DNA from: Novosphingobium umbonatum
GTDB taxonomy: Bacteria; Pseudomonadota; Alphaproteobacteria; Sphingomonadales; Sphingomonadaceae
DNA length: 64,000 nt
Direction of reading: 5' to 3'
NCBI RefSeq assembly: GCF_004005905.1
Contig: NZ_SACO01000012.1
Coordinates: 1 to 64,000 of the forward strand
The notes under the pieces were generated by a model, which was not told where the DNA came from, made no database searches, and saw only the letters and a list, made by a program, of their open reading frames with translations. Below are positions 9,761-19,393 of this stretch, piece by piece. The position numbers and the translations under genes are program-made. How positions within the stretch are numbered: the stretch's first letter is position 1; each line of letters starts with the position of its first letter.

Positions 9761-9858
9761 AAATCTGCTTTTTCACCCCGATATATTGTGTGCGTTCGAT
9801 GCCAGAGCGGGCCCTGCGCCGCAAGTGCGCTAAAGGACGCAAGGTTTATGAGAAAGGC

Positions 9859-12186
9859 TCAAGCGGGGCGGACGAAGCTGTCCAGCACCCGCTTGCGGTC
9901 GCCGTTTTCAAAGTCGATTTCCAGCTTGTTGCCTTCCTGAACAGCCACTTGGCCATAGCCGAACTTGTCATGGAACACGCGGTCGCCTTGTTTGATGTCC
10001 ATGCGGGGCTTGGCGGCGAAACTGGCCGCACTGCGGGTAGACGGGCGGGTGGGAACCACATTGCGCGGCGTGGGTGTGTAGCTTTCTGTCGCTCGCTCGG
10101 TGGCTCTTTGCCAGCCCGGCCCGCGTGCCGCGTTGCTGCGCTGCTGGTCCACGCGGGTGGCGACATGGGCAAAGGGATCGTCCCGCTCGCTCCATTGCGC
10201 GCGCCATAGTGAGGCGCCGCCGCTCATCGTGCTGCTCTGGTCCACATGGGCCTCGGGCAATTCGGCGATGAAGCGGCTGGGGATCGAGCTGGTCCATTGG
10301 CCATAAATACGGCGGTTGGCGGCATGCAGGATGGTGCAATGGCGGCGCGCGCGGGTGATGGCCACATAGGCGAGGCGGCGCTCCTCCTCCAGACTGGCCA
10401 GCCCGCCTTCATCCAGCGAGCGCTGCGAGGGGAACACGCCTTCTTCCCATCCGGGCAGGAAAACATGATCAAATTCCAGACCCTTGGCGGCGTGGATGGT
10501 CATGATGGTGACCTTTTCCACATCGTCGCGGGCTTCATTGTCCATCACCAGACTGACATGTTCAAGGAAATCGCCAAGCGATTCATAATCCTCCATCGCG
10601 CGGGCCAGTTCCGAGAGGTTTTCCAGACGGCCAGCGCTTTCCGCGCTGCGTTCGGCCTGAAGCATGCCGGTATAGCCGCATTCATCCAGTACCATCCGCG
10701 CCAGATCGGCGGGTGAGCTTTCCTTGGCCACATCGCGCCAACGCGCCAGATCGCGCATCAGCGCCAGCAAAGTGTTGCGCGCGCGGGCGGGCAGTTCATC
10801 GGTATCGGCAATGGCCAAAGCAGCCGCCGCCAAGGGCATGGCCTGCGCGCGGGCAAAGCGGTGCAGCTTTTCCAGCGTCTTGTCGCCTAGGCCGCGCTTG
10901 GGCGTGTTATAGATGCGTTCAAAGGCCAGATCATCGCTCGGCTGGGCGATCAGGCGGAGATAGGCCAGAGCGTCGCGGATTTCGGCGCGTTCATAGAAAC
11001 GGAAACCGCCGATGATGCGGTAATTAAGGCCGATGGCGATAAAGCGGTCTTCAAACTCGCGAGTCTGGAACTGGGCGCGCACCAGAATGGCGATCTTGTC
11101 CAGCGGCAGGCCTTCGCGCTCCAGCCTTTCAATATCCTCGCCCACACGGCGCGCTTCCTCCGGCGCATCCCAGACGCCGGTGACTTTGACCTTGTCGCCA
11201 CCGGTGGCCTCGGTCCACAGCGTTTTGCCCAAACGCTCGCTATTCTCGCGGATCAGGCCCGATGCCGCGCCCAGAATATGCGGGGTGGAGCGGTAATTCT
11301 GCTCCAGCTTGATCACCTTGGCGCCCGGAAAATCCTGTTCAAAGCGCAGGATATTGGCCACTTCGGCCCCGCGCCAGCTATAGATCGACTGGTCATCATC
11401 ACCAACGACACAGATATTGTGGCGCGTCTGGCCCGTCTTTTGCGCCAGCAGGCGCAGCCACAGATACTGGACCGAATTGGTGTCCTGATATTCGTCCACC
11501 ATGATATATTTGAAGCGGCTCTGATATTGCTCCAGCACGTCGCGATGGCGGCGGAAGATGGTCAGCATATGCAGCAGGAGGTCGCCAAAATCGCAGGCAT
11601 TGAGCGCCTTCAGCCGGTCTTGATAAAGGCGATACATCTGCTGCCCGCGCCCGTTGGCATAGGCCTCGCTTTCCATCGCATCGACATCCTCGGGCATCAT
11701 GCCGCGGTTTTTCCAGCGGTCGATGCAAGAGGCCAACAGCTTGGGCGGCCAGCGCTTTTCATCCAGCCCTTCGGCCTGAATCAATTGCTTGAGCAGGCGG
11801 TTCTGGTCATCCATGTCGATGATCGTGTAATTGCTTTCCATGCCCGCCAATTCGGCATGGCGGCGCAGCATCTTGGCCGCAATCGCGTGGAACGTGCCCA
11901 GCCACGGCATTCCCTCCACCGCTGGCCCGATCAGATGGCCCACCCTTTCGCGCATTTCCCGCGCGGCCTTGTTGGTAAAGGTGACGCAGAGGATCTCGCT
12001 GGGCCAAGCCCGCCTTTGCGCGATAATATTGGCCAGACGCGCCGTCAGCGCCGCCGTTTTCCCCGTGCCTGCCCCTGCCAGCATCAGCACCGGCCCGTCC
12101 AGCGTCATCACGGCCTCCCGCTGGGGCGGGTTTAGACGGGTGAGCCAGTCAGGTGCGGAGTCGGAGGGGGGCGTAAGCTGCGTCAT
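9859..12186 (-). CDS. UvrD/PcrA-type ATP-dependent DNA helicase
   Basis: This 775-residue superfamily 1 helicase unwinds DNA 3' to 5' and works in nucleotide excision repair, mismatch repair or replication restart. It starts with LNPPQREAV, the Q motif, then Walker A GAGTGKT (38-44), DEYQDTN (about 230, motif II), GDDDQSIYSWRGA (motif III), QNYRSTP (motif IV) and TIHAAKGLEFDHVFLPG and VAITRAR towards the end. The last 45 residues form the short beta domain usual in UvrD/PcrA. Length and motifs are complete. Whether it should be called uvrD or pcrA cannot be settled from sequence alone. Confidence 0.95.
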   Translation of the reverse strand: MTQLTPPSDSAPDWLTRLNPPQREAVMTLDGPVLMLAGAGTGKTAALTARLANIIAQRRAWPSEILCVTFTNKAAREMRERVGHLIGPAVEGMPWLGTFHAIAAKMLRRHAELAGMESNYTIIDMDDQNRLLKQLIQAEGLDEKRWPPKLLASCIDRWKNRGMMPEDVDAMESEAYANGRGQQMYRLYQDRLKALNACDFGDLLLHMLTIFRRHRDVLEQYQSRFKYIMVDEYQDTNSVQYLWLRLLAQKTGQTRHNICVVGDDDQSIYSWRGAEVANILRFEQDFPGAKVIKLEQNYRSTPHILGAASGLIRENSERLGKTLWTEATGGDKVKVTGVWDAPEEARRVGEDIERLEREGLPLDKIAILVRAQFQTREFEDRFIAIGLNYRIIGGFRFYERAEIRDALAYLRLIAQPSDDLAFERIYNTPKRGLGDKTLEKLHRFARAQAMPLAAAALAIADTDELPARARNTLLALMRDLARWRDVAKESSPADLARMVLDECGYTGMLQAERSAESAGRLENLSELARAMEDYESLGDFLEHVSLVMDNEARDDVEKVTIMTIHAAKGLEFDHVFLPGWEEGVFPSQRSLDEGGLASLEEERRLAYVAITRARRHCTILHAANRRIYGQWTSSIPSRFIAELPEAHVDQSSTMSGGASLWRAQWSERDDPFAHVATRVDQQRSNAARGPGWQRATERATESYTPTPRNVVPTRPSTRSAASFAAKPRMDIKQGDRVFHDKFGYGQVAVQEGNKLEIDFENGDRKRVLDSFVRPA

Positions 12187-12301
12187 GTGGAACGCCTAGG
12201 GAACATGGGCGCGGCTGACAAGGGGGCGGGCGGGCAGGCCTGCCTGATTTTGGCCCGATTATGGGTTGACCTTGGCGCAATCCCCTAGCAACCAACGGGC
12301 C

Positions 12302-13591
12302 ATGAGCCAGTCTGTCCACCCCGTTCGCCAACACGCCCGTATCCTGACCGCCGCTTTGGTCGGAACCTCGGTCGAGTTCTATGATTTCTATATTTTCGCC
12401 ACGGCCACGGCTTTGGTGTTCGGGCCGATGTTTTTCCCCGATGCGGCGCCGGGGCGGCAATTGCTGCTGGCTTTCATGAGCCTTGGCATCGCCTTTGTGG
12501 CGCGGCCGGTTGGCGCTATGGCCTTTGGCCATTTTGGTGACCGGATCGGGCGTAAATCTACGCTGGTGGCATCCTTGATGCTGATGGGTGGATCGACGGT
12601 GGCGGTGGCTTTCCTGCCTTCTTACGCACAGGCGGGGATTATCGCGCCGATCCTGCTGTGCCTTTGCCGCTTTGGTCAGGGCTTCGGCCTTGGTGGCGAA
12701 TGGGGTGGGGCGGCTTTGCTGGCAGTGGAAAATGCGCCCAAGGGCTGGGAATCGCGCTTTGGCAGCGCGCCGCAATTGGGGGCGCCGGTGGGCTTTCTGG
12801 CGGCTAATGGCCTGTTCCTGATTCTGGGGCTGGTGATGAGTGAGGCCGACTTCAAGGCTTGGGGCTGGCGCGTGCCCTTCCTGCTCTCCACCGTGCTGGT
12901 GGGTGTGGGCCTGTGGGTGCGTTTGAAAATCACCGAAACCGCCGCTTTTGCCGAGGCCAAGGCGCATGGGAAAGCCCCCGCTGTTCCCCTGCGTGTGTTG
13001 ATGGGCCAGCATTGGCAGGCTTTGATCGCGGGCACAGCGGGCGTGGTGTCCTGCTTTGCGCTGTTCTATCTGTGCACCGCCTTTGCCTTGGCGCAGGGCA
13101 CCGGCCTGCTGCATTACCCGCGCACGGGTTTTATGGTGGCCCAATTGGCCGCCAATATCGGGCTGGCTTTGGGCATTATCTATGCCGCCATCTGGTCCGA
13201 CCGTTTCGGCGCTTGGCGGGTGCTGGCCAGCGGCGCGGGCCTGGGCGCGGTGGTGGGCGCGCTTTACTGGAGTGGCCTGTCCTCGGGCAGCCTGCTGCTG
13301 GTCTTCGCCACTTTGTTCAGCGCGCTTTTCGTGATGGGCATGGCCTATGGCCCGCTCACCAGCTGGCTTTCCAGCCTGTTTCCGGTGGAGGTGCGCTATT
13401 CGGGCATTTCCATGGCGTTTAACGGTGGCGGCATTATCGGCGGCGCGGTGACGCCGGTGGTGGCCCAGTCCTTTATCGAGCAGGGCCATGGCCATTGGAT
13501 CGGCCTGTTGCCCGCTACGGCGGGGCTAGTGACGCTGGCCGGCATTGGCTGGTCGCGGCGGATGCGCCGGAAACGGCTGCGGGTGGTGTAA
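12302..13591 (+). CDS. MFS transporter, metabolite:H+ symporter (MHS) family
   Basis: A 429-residue, twelve-helix permease of the ProP/ShiA/KgtP-like MHS family. The family opening GTSVEFYDFYIFATA and the loop motif GHFGDRIGRKSTL between helices 2 and 3 are present, as is GEWGGAALLAVE. These carriers import organic acids, betaines or shikimate with protons; the substrate here is unknown. The ATG at 12302 is preferred over an upstream TTG in the same frame because it matches the family start. It is divergent from the helicase gene and ends at a bidirectional terminator. Confidence 0.9.
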   Translation: MSQSVHPVRQHARILTAALVGTSVEFYDFYIFATATALVFGPMFFPDAAPGRQLLLAFMSLGIAFVARPVGAMAFGHFGDRIGRKSTLVASLMLMGGSTVAVAFLPSYAQAGIIAPILLCLCRFGQGFGLGGEWGGAALLAVENAPKGWESRFGSAPQLGAPVGFLAANGLFLILGLVMSEADFKAWGWRVPFLLSTVLVGVGLWVRLKITETAAFAEAKAHGKAPAVPLRVLMGQHWQALIAGTAGVVSCFALFYLCTAFALAQGTGLLHYPRTGFMVAQLAANIGLALGIIYAAIWSDRFGAWRVLASGAGLGAVVGALYWSGLSSGSLLLVFATLFSALFVMGMAYGPLTSWLSSLFPVEVRYSGISMAFNGGGIIGGAVTPVVAQSFIEQGHGHWIGLLPATAGLVTLAGIGWSRRMRRKRLRVV

Positions 13592-13595
13592 AGAA

Positions 13596-13623
13596 AAAGG
13601 GGAGCTGGTTGGCTCCCCTTTCT
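13596..13623. terminator. Bidirectional hairpin terminator
   Basis: AAAGGGGAGC and GCTCCCCTTT form a stem of about ten base pairs around a six-base loop, with A-rich and T-rich flanks. It lies between the convergent MFS transporter and rsmD, so it can end both transcripts. Confidence 0.85.
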
Positions 13624-13626
13624 GTT

Positions 13627-14187
13627 TCAGGCTTCGGTGGCTTCCAACCGCATCAGGGTCAGCTTGCCCTTGCCGACCTTACGCTCTGCATCAATGGCAA
13701 AGCCTTTGACGCGGGGCACTTCCTTTTCGCCGGTTTCCAGCGCGACCCATGTGCCTTCGTTGATCCAGCCCAGACGGCGCAATTTGTCGATCGCCACCTC
13801 GCCCGCGCCCGTGCCATAGGGCGGGTCCAGCAGCACCACATCCAGCGCCTGCTTGGTGGGGCCCAGCGCCATCACGCTGGTGGCGCGCACATCGCATTGG
13901 GCCTGTGCCTTCAAATTGGCGACATTGGCGCGGATGGCGCGCAGGGCAGGGGGGGCCTGTTCGGCAAAGATGCAATGGGCCGCACCACGGCTCAAGGCTT
14001 CCAGCCCCAGCGCGCCCGATCCGGCGAACAGATCGGCAAAGCGCAATTCCTCAAAACTGCCCAGACGGCTGGCCAGCATGGAAAACAGCGTTTCGCGGGT
14101 GCGTTCCGAAGTGGGGCGGGTGGTTTCCTCACCCTCGGGCGTTTGCAATTTGCGCCCGCGCCATTGGCCAGAGATGATGCGGATCAT
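13627..14187 (-). CDS. rsmD: 16S rRNA (guanine966-N2)-methyltransferase
   Basis: RsmD methylates G966 in the small-subunit rRNA near the P site. The 186-residue protein opens with MIRIISGQWRGRKL, followed by RPTSERTRETLF, the SAM-binding DLFAGSGALGLEALSRGA and the catalytic DPPYG motif. The frame is open well upstream, but the ATG at 14187 gives the usual start and length, and it overlaps the rluB stop as ATGA. The gene is therefore probably translated by coupling to the upstream pseudouridine synthase; both modify rRNA. Confidence 0.95.
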   Translation of the reverse strand: MIRIISGQWRGRKLQTPEGEETTRPTSERTRETLFSMLASRLGSFEELRFADLFAGSGALGLEALSRGAAHCIFAEQAPPALRAIRANVANLKAQAQCDVRATSVMALGPTKQALDVVLLDPPYGTGAGEVAIDKLRRLGWINEGTWVALETGEKEVPRVKGFAIDAERKVGKGKLTLMRLEATEA

Positions 14188-15755
14188 GCGCCCTCTCCCT
14201 TCTGGCGCTCCTCGCGGGTGGGGGCGGGTTTCAGCGTCTTGATGAAATTGTCGACCATCTTCTGCGGGATCTGCACCGCCTGACCACGGGCCAGATCGAG
14301 CAGTTCGAACGGACCATATTTGGTGCGCATCAGGCGGCTGACCTGCAGGCCCAGGGCTTCGAGCACACGACGCACTTCGCGGTTCTTGCCCTCGGTCAGC
14401 GTCAGTTCGATCCATTGGTTGCGCCCCGTGCGGCGCTCCATATTGGCGTCGATCCGGCCATAGAACACGCCTTCCACCTCGATGCCTTCCATCAGCTGTT
14501 CCAGCTGGTCCTGCGTGATGTCGCCAAAGGTGCGGGCGCGATAGGTGCGGGGGATGCCGCTGCTGGGCAATTCCATCGCGCGCTTCAATTCGCCATCATT
14601 GGTGAGCAACAGCAGACCTTCGGTGGCAAGGTCGAGCCTGCCCACCGGCATCAGGCGCGGCGTGCCCTCGGGCAGCGCGTTGCGCAGGGCGGTGTAGATG
14701 GTGGGGCGACCCGCCGGATCGCGCTCGGCGGTGATCAGGCCTTCGGGCTTGTGGAAAGCGTAAAGCTGGGCCGCTTGCGGCTTTTGCACCGGCTCGCCAT
14801 CCACCGTGATGCCGTTCAGGCTGGTCAGCAGCATGGCGGGGGTGGTGATCACTTCATCACCCTGTTTCACGCGGCCTTCGGCGATCAGGCGCTCCACTTC
14901 GCGGCGGCTGGCGACACCGGCGCGGGCCAGCAGCTTGGCAATGCGTTCGCCTTCGCCTTCCAGACGCTGCAGCGGCTCGGCGGGCTTGGCATAGGGATTG
15001 CGGCGCTTGGCCATGGCCAGCTTGGGCGGGCGGCTGGTTTGACCTCCACGGTCCTTGCTAACCCTGTCCGGTGCGGCATTGCGCTTGTCTCCAAAACGGC
15101 CACGCGAAGCGCCACCGCGCGCCGAATCGCCAAAGAAGCGCTCGCCATGGGCACGTTCGGTGAAGGAGCGTTCGCCACGACGGGGTTCGGCGGCGGGGCG
15201 TTCGCTGCGTGTCAGAACGGGGCGGGGGCCTGCGCTGTCAAATTCTTCGCGACGCTTGCTGCCATAACGGGCCGAACCGGCGCGAGGCGCTTCGCTGCGA
15301 TCGCTGCGCGGAGCGGCGTCACGGCCAGCGGGGCGATGATCGCCAGTGGCCCATGGTGCAGCGTCGCTGCCGCGTTCTGCGCGTGCAGAAGGCGCTCCGC
15401 GATGCGAAGGCGCGCCACGGGGACGGTCGATCAATTTGCCATCATCGCGGATACGGCGCCCTTGTGCGTCACGCGGGGCGCCCATGCGGGGCTTGTCACC
15501 GCCGGAACGCGGGCCAGCTTGCGAGCGTCCACCGCCATTATAGCGGTCGCCTGCACCGCCGCCAGCACGGCGCGGCGAATCGCCATAGCGATCTTCCTCG
15601 CCACGCGGGGCGCCACGGCCGCCGGTACGAGGCGCGCGCCGATCATTCTCGCGGGAGTTGTTATCTTGGGGGCCATCGCCACGCGACGAGGAGCCAAAAC
15701 GGCCTTTGCCAGACCGGGGTCCGGAAGGCGAACGGGGAGGTTTGTTAAATGCCAT
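14184..15755 (-). CDS. rluB: rRNA pseudouridine synthase (RluB/RsuA family) with long disordered N terminus
   Basis: The conserved part, about residues 260-510, converts a uridine in rRNA to pseudouridine. It has an S4 RNA-binding domain (IAKLLARAGVASRREVERL), the catalytic-aspartate segment GRLDLATEGLLLLTNDGEL (near 376) and NREVRRVLEALGL. The first 255 or so residues are unusual: low-complexity, rich in Arg, Gly, Ser, Asp and Pro, and probably disordered. The total of 523 residues is about twice the E. coli protein. The start at 15755 (MAFNKPPRS) was chosen because upstream residues have no family character. RluB (23S U2605) is more likely than RsuA, but not proven. It overlaps rsmD. Confidence 0.88.
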   Translation of the reverse strand: MAFNKPPRSPSGPRSGKGRFGSSSRGDGPQDNNSRENDRRAPRTGGRGAPRGEEDRYGDSPRRAGGGAGDRYNGGGRSQAGPRSGGDKPRMGAPRDAQGRRIRDDGKLIDRPRGAPSHRGAPSARAERGSDAAPWATGDHRPAGRDAAPRSDRSEAPRAGSARYGSKRREEFDSAGPRPVLTRSERPAAEPRRGERSFTERAHGERFFGDSARGGASRGRFGDKRNAAPDRVSKDRGGQTSRPPKLAMAKRRNPYAKPAEPLQRLEGEGERIAKLLARAGVASRREVERLIAEGRVKQGDEVITTPAMLLTSLNGITVDGEPVQKPQAAQLYAFHKPEGLITAERDPAGRPTIYTALRNALPEGTPRLMPVGRLDLATEGLLLLTNDGELKRAMELPSSGIPRTYRARTFGDITQDQLEQLMEGIEVEGVFYGRIDANMERRTGRNQWIELTLTEGKNREVRRVLEALGLQVSRLMRTKYGPFELLDLARGQAVQIPQKMVDNFIKTLKPAPTREERQKGEGA

Positions 15756-15924
15756 GCGCGCCCCATACGCTGCTTGGCCGGAATCGTCAAAAATTGCGGG
15801 GGCGAAGGCCAGTCCCATTCCGGCGCGTCAAAAATCTGTGGCGGATATTTGTGCGCCTCGGGTCTGGCCATTAACCGCGCGGGGCTCTAGCCTGAGGGGC
15901 AATACGCAACAGGAGCTTAAGTTC

Positions 15925-17634
15925 ATGGCGAGCAGCGCCAATTCCAGCGATCAGGTCGAACAGCCGCAGGCCAAGCCGCGTCCCAAGGGGCTGGCGCTGC
16001 TGCGTGTGGCGCTTTCCACGCGCAAGGCGGCCTGTATGCTGGGCTTTGGCTTTTCCTCCGGCCTGCCCTTCGCGCTGTTGATCGGCACGCTGAACGCGTG
16101 GCTGGGCGAGGTGGGGGTTAAACTGGCGACGATTGGCGTTTTGTCATGGATCGGCCTGTCCTATTCGTTCAAATTCCTGTGGGCGCCGGTGGTGGATCGG
16201 GTGAAGCTGCCGGTGCTGGAGGCTTTGGGCCGCCGCCGTAGCTGGATATTGCTGTGCCAGTCGGTGCTGACCTTGGCGCTGGCGGGCCTGTCCCTGACCG
16301 ATCCGGTGGCCGCGATTGGCAGCTTTGCCGTGCTGGCCTTTGTCGCCGCCTTTGCCAGCGCGACTCAGGATATTGCGTTGGACGCATGGCGCATCGAAAA
16401 TGCCGATGAACAGACCAGCGTGGAATTGCTGACCGCGCTTTACCAGTTCGGCTATCGCACCGCCTCGATTGTGGGGGGCGCGCTGGCCTTGATGCTGGCG
16501 GCGCGGATCAGTTGGCCGCAGGTGTTCGGGGCGATGACAGTGGTGATGGGGCTCATGGCTTTTGTCACCCTACGCGCGCCCGATACCGAACGCACGATCA
16601 CCGCCCGTCTGCATAGCGATCTGGCGCAGGTGGGCGAGTTGACCGCCGCCACGCGCGCGGCTTTGCTGATGGTGGTGCTGGCCAGTTGGGGCTGGGCGGT
16701 GGCGTGTATTGCCCGTTTCATGATCCATATGCTGGCCCCCGCCGCCGCCGGAACGAAGCCGCCCAGCGTGGCCGAATTTACCCGCGCCCAAGGGCCGTGG
16801 ATCGTGGTGGCCACGGTGTTTGTGCCCTTGATCGTGGCCAGCATCTCCAATCTGCTCAAGGCGCGCGGTGTGGCGGTGCAGGCGCAAGAGGATAGCGCCG
16901 CCGGTCCGTTGCGCGCGATTGGCAACCATATTTATGCCGCGCTGGTCACGCCCATGGCCGAACTGGCGGGGCGGCTCAAAGGCGGGGTGCTGGTGGTGAT
17001 GGGTTTCATCCTCACCTATGCGTTTTGCTATAATATCTGGTCTAGCTTTGCCTTCCCCTTCTATCTGGACCATCTGCATTACACCAAGGACGAGGTGGCC
17101 TTCGCCTCCAAGATCTTTGGCATCATCATGACGATGACCGGCATTTCGCTGGGGGGCTATCTGTTCCTGCGCATCGGGCGCTTCCCCACGGTGCTGCTGG
17201 GGGCCTTGCTGCCGCCTTTGGGCAATCTGCTCTATGCCGATCTGGCCGATGGCGGCCATGCGATTGATGCATTTTCGGGCGCGGTGGGCCTGCAGCAACT
17301 GGGCGCATGGTTGGGGGCGGATCTGCGCATGCTGCGGCTGCTGCTGGCCATTTGTTATGAAAACATCGCCACAGGCATCGCGGGCACGGCTTTTGTCGCC
17401 TATGTGTCCAGCGTGGTGTCCAAGCGTTACACCGCGATTCAATATGCGCTGCTATCCTCGCTCACCTTCCTTGTCGGCACTTTGGGACGCGGCGTGGCGG
17501 GCGAGGCGTTTGACACCTATGGCTATGGGCCGGTGTTCCGTTACACCGCGCTGGCCGGTGTGGTCAGCGTCAGCTTTGTGCTGCTGGAATGGCTGCGGGT
17601 GGGGAACAAGGTGGCGGAAAAGGCCGAAGGTTAA
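15925..17634 (+). CDS. AmpG-like muropeptide permease (MFS)
   Basis: The 569-residue membrane protein belongs to the AmpG family, which imports anhydro-muropeptides for cell-wall recycling. The AmpG-type opening is clear: LGFGFSSGLPFALLIGTLNAWL, then SWIGLSYSFKFLWAPVVDR and ATQDIALDAWRIE. There is an enlarged central loop (about residues 290-340), so it is longer than E. coli AmpG. The ATG at 15925 follows AGGAG. It converges on the VanZ-like gene with overlapping stop codons. Related MFS permeases in this family carry other solutes, so AmpG function is probable rather than certain. Confidence 0.85.
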   Translation: MASSANSSDQVEQPQAKPRPKGLALLRVALSTRKAACMLGFGFSSGLPFALLIGTLNAWLGEVGVKLATIGVLSWIGLSYSFKFLWAPVVDRVKLPVLEALGRRRSWILLCQSVLTLALAGLSLTDPVAAIGSFAVLAFVAAFASATQDIALDAWRIENADEQTSVELLTALYQFGYRTASIVGGALALMLAARISWPQVFGAMTVVMGLMAFVTLRAPDTERTITARLHSDLAQVGELTAATRAALLMVVLASWGWAVACIARFMIHMLAPAAAGTKPPSVAEFTRAQGPWIVVATVFVPLIVASISNLLKARGVAVQAQEDSAAGPLRAIGNHIYAALVTPMAELAGRLKGGVLVVMGFILTYAFCYNIWSSFAFPFYLDHLHYTKDEVAFASKIFGIIMTMTGISLGGYLFLRIGRFPTVLLGALLPPLGNLLYADLADGGHAIDAFSGAVGLQQLGAWLGADLRMLRLLLAICYENIATGIAGTAFVAYVSSVVSKRYTAIQYALLSSLTFLVGTLGRGVAGEAFDTYGYGPVFRYTALAGVVSVSFVLLEWLRVGNKVAEKAEG

Positions 17635-17996
17635 TCCTCGACCAGTTTGAAGCCGGTAAAGCGCTGGAGCGCCCAGAGCAGTGCCAGCGCCACCGAAATG
17701 GCCGCCGTATCGGCCAGCCAGTCATTCCACTGGCAATCGCGGTGCAGGCTGGGGATGGCCTGAAACACCTCGATCAAGGCGCCAAGGAAGGACAGGCGTT
17801 CCAGCACTGTGCTCCAGCGCGCCTTGGGGAAAGCGGCGCGGGCCAGAATGGTCAGCACGAAAAAGGCCAGCATATGGGCGAATTTGTCGCCGAACTTGTC
17901 AATCGGCAGGCTGGGCGGCTTAGGCGTCAGCGCCATATAGACCGCAAACAAGGTGGCGCCTGCAAAAATTGGGCGGGCAAGGTTTTGAATTTTCAT
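17631..17996 (-). CDS. VanZ-like membrane protein
   Basis: A small membrane protein of about 121 residues with a VanZ-like pattern: an N-terminal helix, KFGDKFAHMLAFFVLTILARAAFP, a central ALIEVFQAI helix and DWLADTAAISVALAL. The motif of a conserved His in the second helix and Asp-rich DWLAD near the third is typical of VanZ proteins, whose biochemical role is poorly known. The start is uncertain: the frame is open to 18101, and the ATG at 17996 has only a weak ribosome binding site. Its stop overlaps the end of the convergent AmpG-like gene. Confidence 0.75.
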   Translation of the reverse strand: MKIQNLARPIFAGATLFAVYMALTPKPPSLPIDKFGDKFAHMLAFFVLTILARAAFPKARWSTVLERLSFLGALIEVFQAIPSLHRDCQWNDWLADTAAISVALALLWALQRFTGFKLVED

Positions 17997-18057
17997 GACA
18001 TTCACCTGATGGCCGGATGCAGACCTTAGCAGCATGAAAGCAGAGCCATGTCCAGCC

Positions 18058-19374
18058 TTAGTCCGGAAACTCTTCATTCCGGCGCAAAACATCGCCCGCA
18101 AGGTAGAGCGAGCCCGCGATCAACACATCACCTTGCGGCGGAAGTGCCGCCAACGCCTGTGCCACATCGTCGAAAGACCGTACCGGCAGCGCGGTAAAAG
18201 GCGCAAAATCCTCTGGCCGATGCGCGTCATGGCCGTGGGCGGGCACGACCGATACCGACAATAGGCGATCGGCCAAAGGTGCGATAATTGCGCCGGGGTC
18301 TTTATTGGCCAACATGCCGGTGATCAGGTGGAACTTGGGCGCATCGGCAAAATGGCGGGCAATGGCACGCCCCGCATCGGGATTATGGCCACCGTCCAGC
18401 CAGACTTGGCGGTTGCCTGCCAGAGCCGTCAGCGGACCATTGCCCAGCAATTGCAGGCGGGCGGGCCAGCGTGCAGCAAGGATGCCCTGCGCCATGGCTT
18501 CGGGGGTAACTTCTACCTCCGATTGATGGCGGATCAGCGCCACAGCCAGCGCCGCATTTTCCGCCTGATGCACACCGGCAAGGCGGGGCAGGGGCAAGGT
18601 CAGTTCGCCCTTGGCATCGCGGTAATGGATGACATCGCCAATTTCGGCAAACCAGTCGCGTCCGCGTTTCAGCCATGATGTGCCGACACCCTCGGCCAGC
18701 GCCGCAATCTGTTCCTCGGCCTCCGCAGGGTAGCTCTGCGTCACCAAAGGCGCGCTGGGGCGGGTGATGCCTGCCTTTTCCCATGCGATCCGCGCCAAGG
18801 GCACTTGCGGCGCGCCTTCCTCGGGGCGCAGCAGGAAACCTTCATGGTCAATGCCCAGCGTGGCAATGCCGGTGGCGACAGGGGTGGGGATCACATTGGT
18901 GGCGTCCAGCCTTCCGCCAAGCCCGACCTCGATCACGCAAGCATCGGCCGGAATGCGGCTGAAAGCAAGGAAGATAGCGGCGGTGGTCACTTCAAAGAAG
19001 CTGGGGCCAAGGTCGCCGCCCGCCTCGTTGGCGTCCAGCACTTCGGCCAGCAAAGAGGCCAGCAGATCATCCTCGATCAGCTTGCCCGCCAGCCTGATCC
19101 GTTCATTGTAACGCACCAGATGCGGCTTGGTCGCGCTATGGACCGTCAGCCCCTGCGCCTCCAGCATCATGCGCAGATAGGTACAGGTGCTGCCCTTGCC
19201 ATTGGTGCCCGCGACATGGAACACCGGCGGCAGCTTGCGCTGGGGGGTGCCCAGACGGTCGAGCAGACCTTCGATAATCTCCAGCCCCAGCCGCCCTTGC
19301 GGCACGGATAGCTGGCCCAGTCGCGCCAGTTGCGCGGCCACGCCGGGGTGGTCGGAGATGGCAAAATCCTTCAC
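18058..19374 (-). CDS. folC: Bifunctional folylpolyglutamate / dihydrofolate synthase
   Basis: FolC adds glutamate to dihydropteroate and extends the polyglutamate tail of folates. The 438-residue protein has the ATP loop HVAGTNGKGST, PHLVRYNERIRLAGK, FEVTTAAIFLAF, the GLGGRLDATNV motif and a C-terminal LDGGHNPD motif. It starts with GTG at 19374, with an AGGGG site a short way upstream, 20 bases after accD. The order trpB-trpA-accD-folC on one strand with overlaps or tiny gaps marks a single operon, an arrangement well known in proteobacteria. Confidence 0.96.
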   Translation of the reverse strand: MKDFAISDHPGVAAQLARLGQLSVPQGRLGLEIIEGLLDRLGTPQRKLPPVFHVAGTNGKGSTCTYLRMMLEAQGLTVHSATKPHLVRYNERIRLAGKLIEDDLLASLLAEVLDANEAGGDLGPSFFEVTTAAIFLAFSRIPADACVIEVGLGGRLDATNVIPTPVATGIATLGIDHEGFLLRPEEGAPQVPLARIAWEKAGITRPSAPLVTQSYPAEAEEQIAALAEGVGTSWLKRGRDWFAEIGDVIHYRDAKGELTLPLPRLAGVHQAENAALAVALIRHQSEVEVTPEAMAQGILAARWPARLQLLGNGPLTALAGNRQVWLDGGHNPDAGRAIARHFADAPKFHLITGMLANKDPGAIIAPLADRLLSVSVVPAHGHDAHRPEDFAPFTALPVRSFDDVAQALAALPPQGDVLIAGSLYLAGDVLRRNEEFPD

Positions 19375-19393
19375 CTGTCCACCCCTGCTTGAA

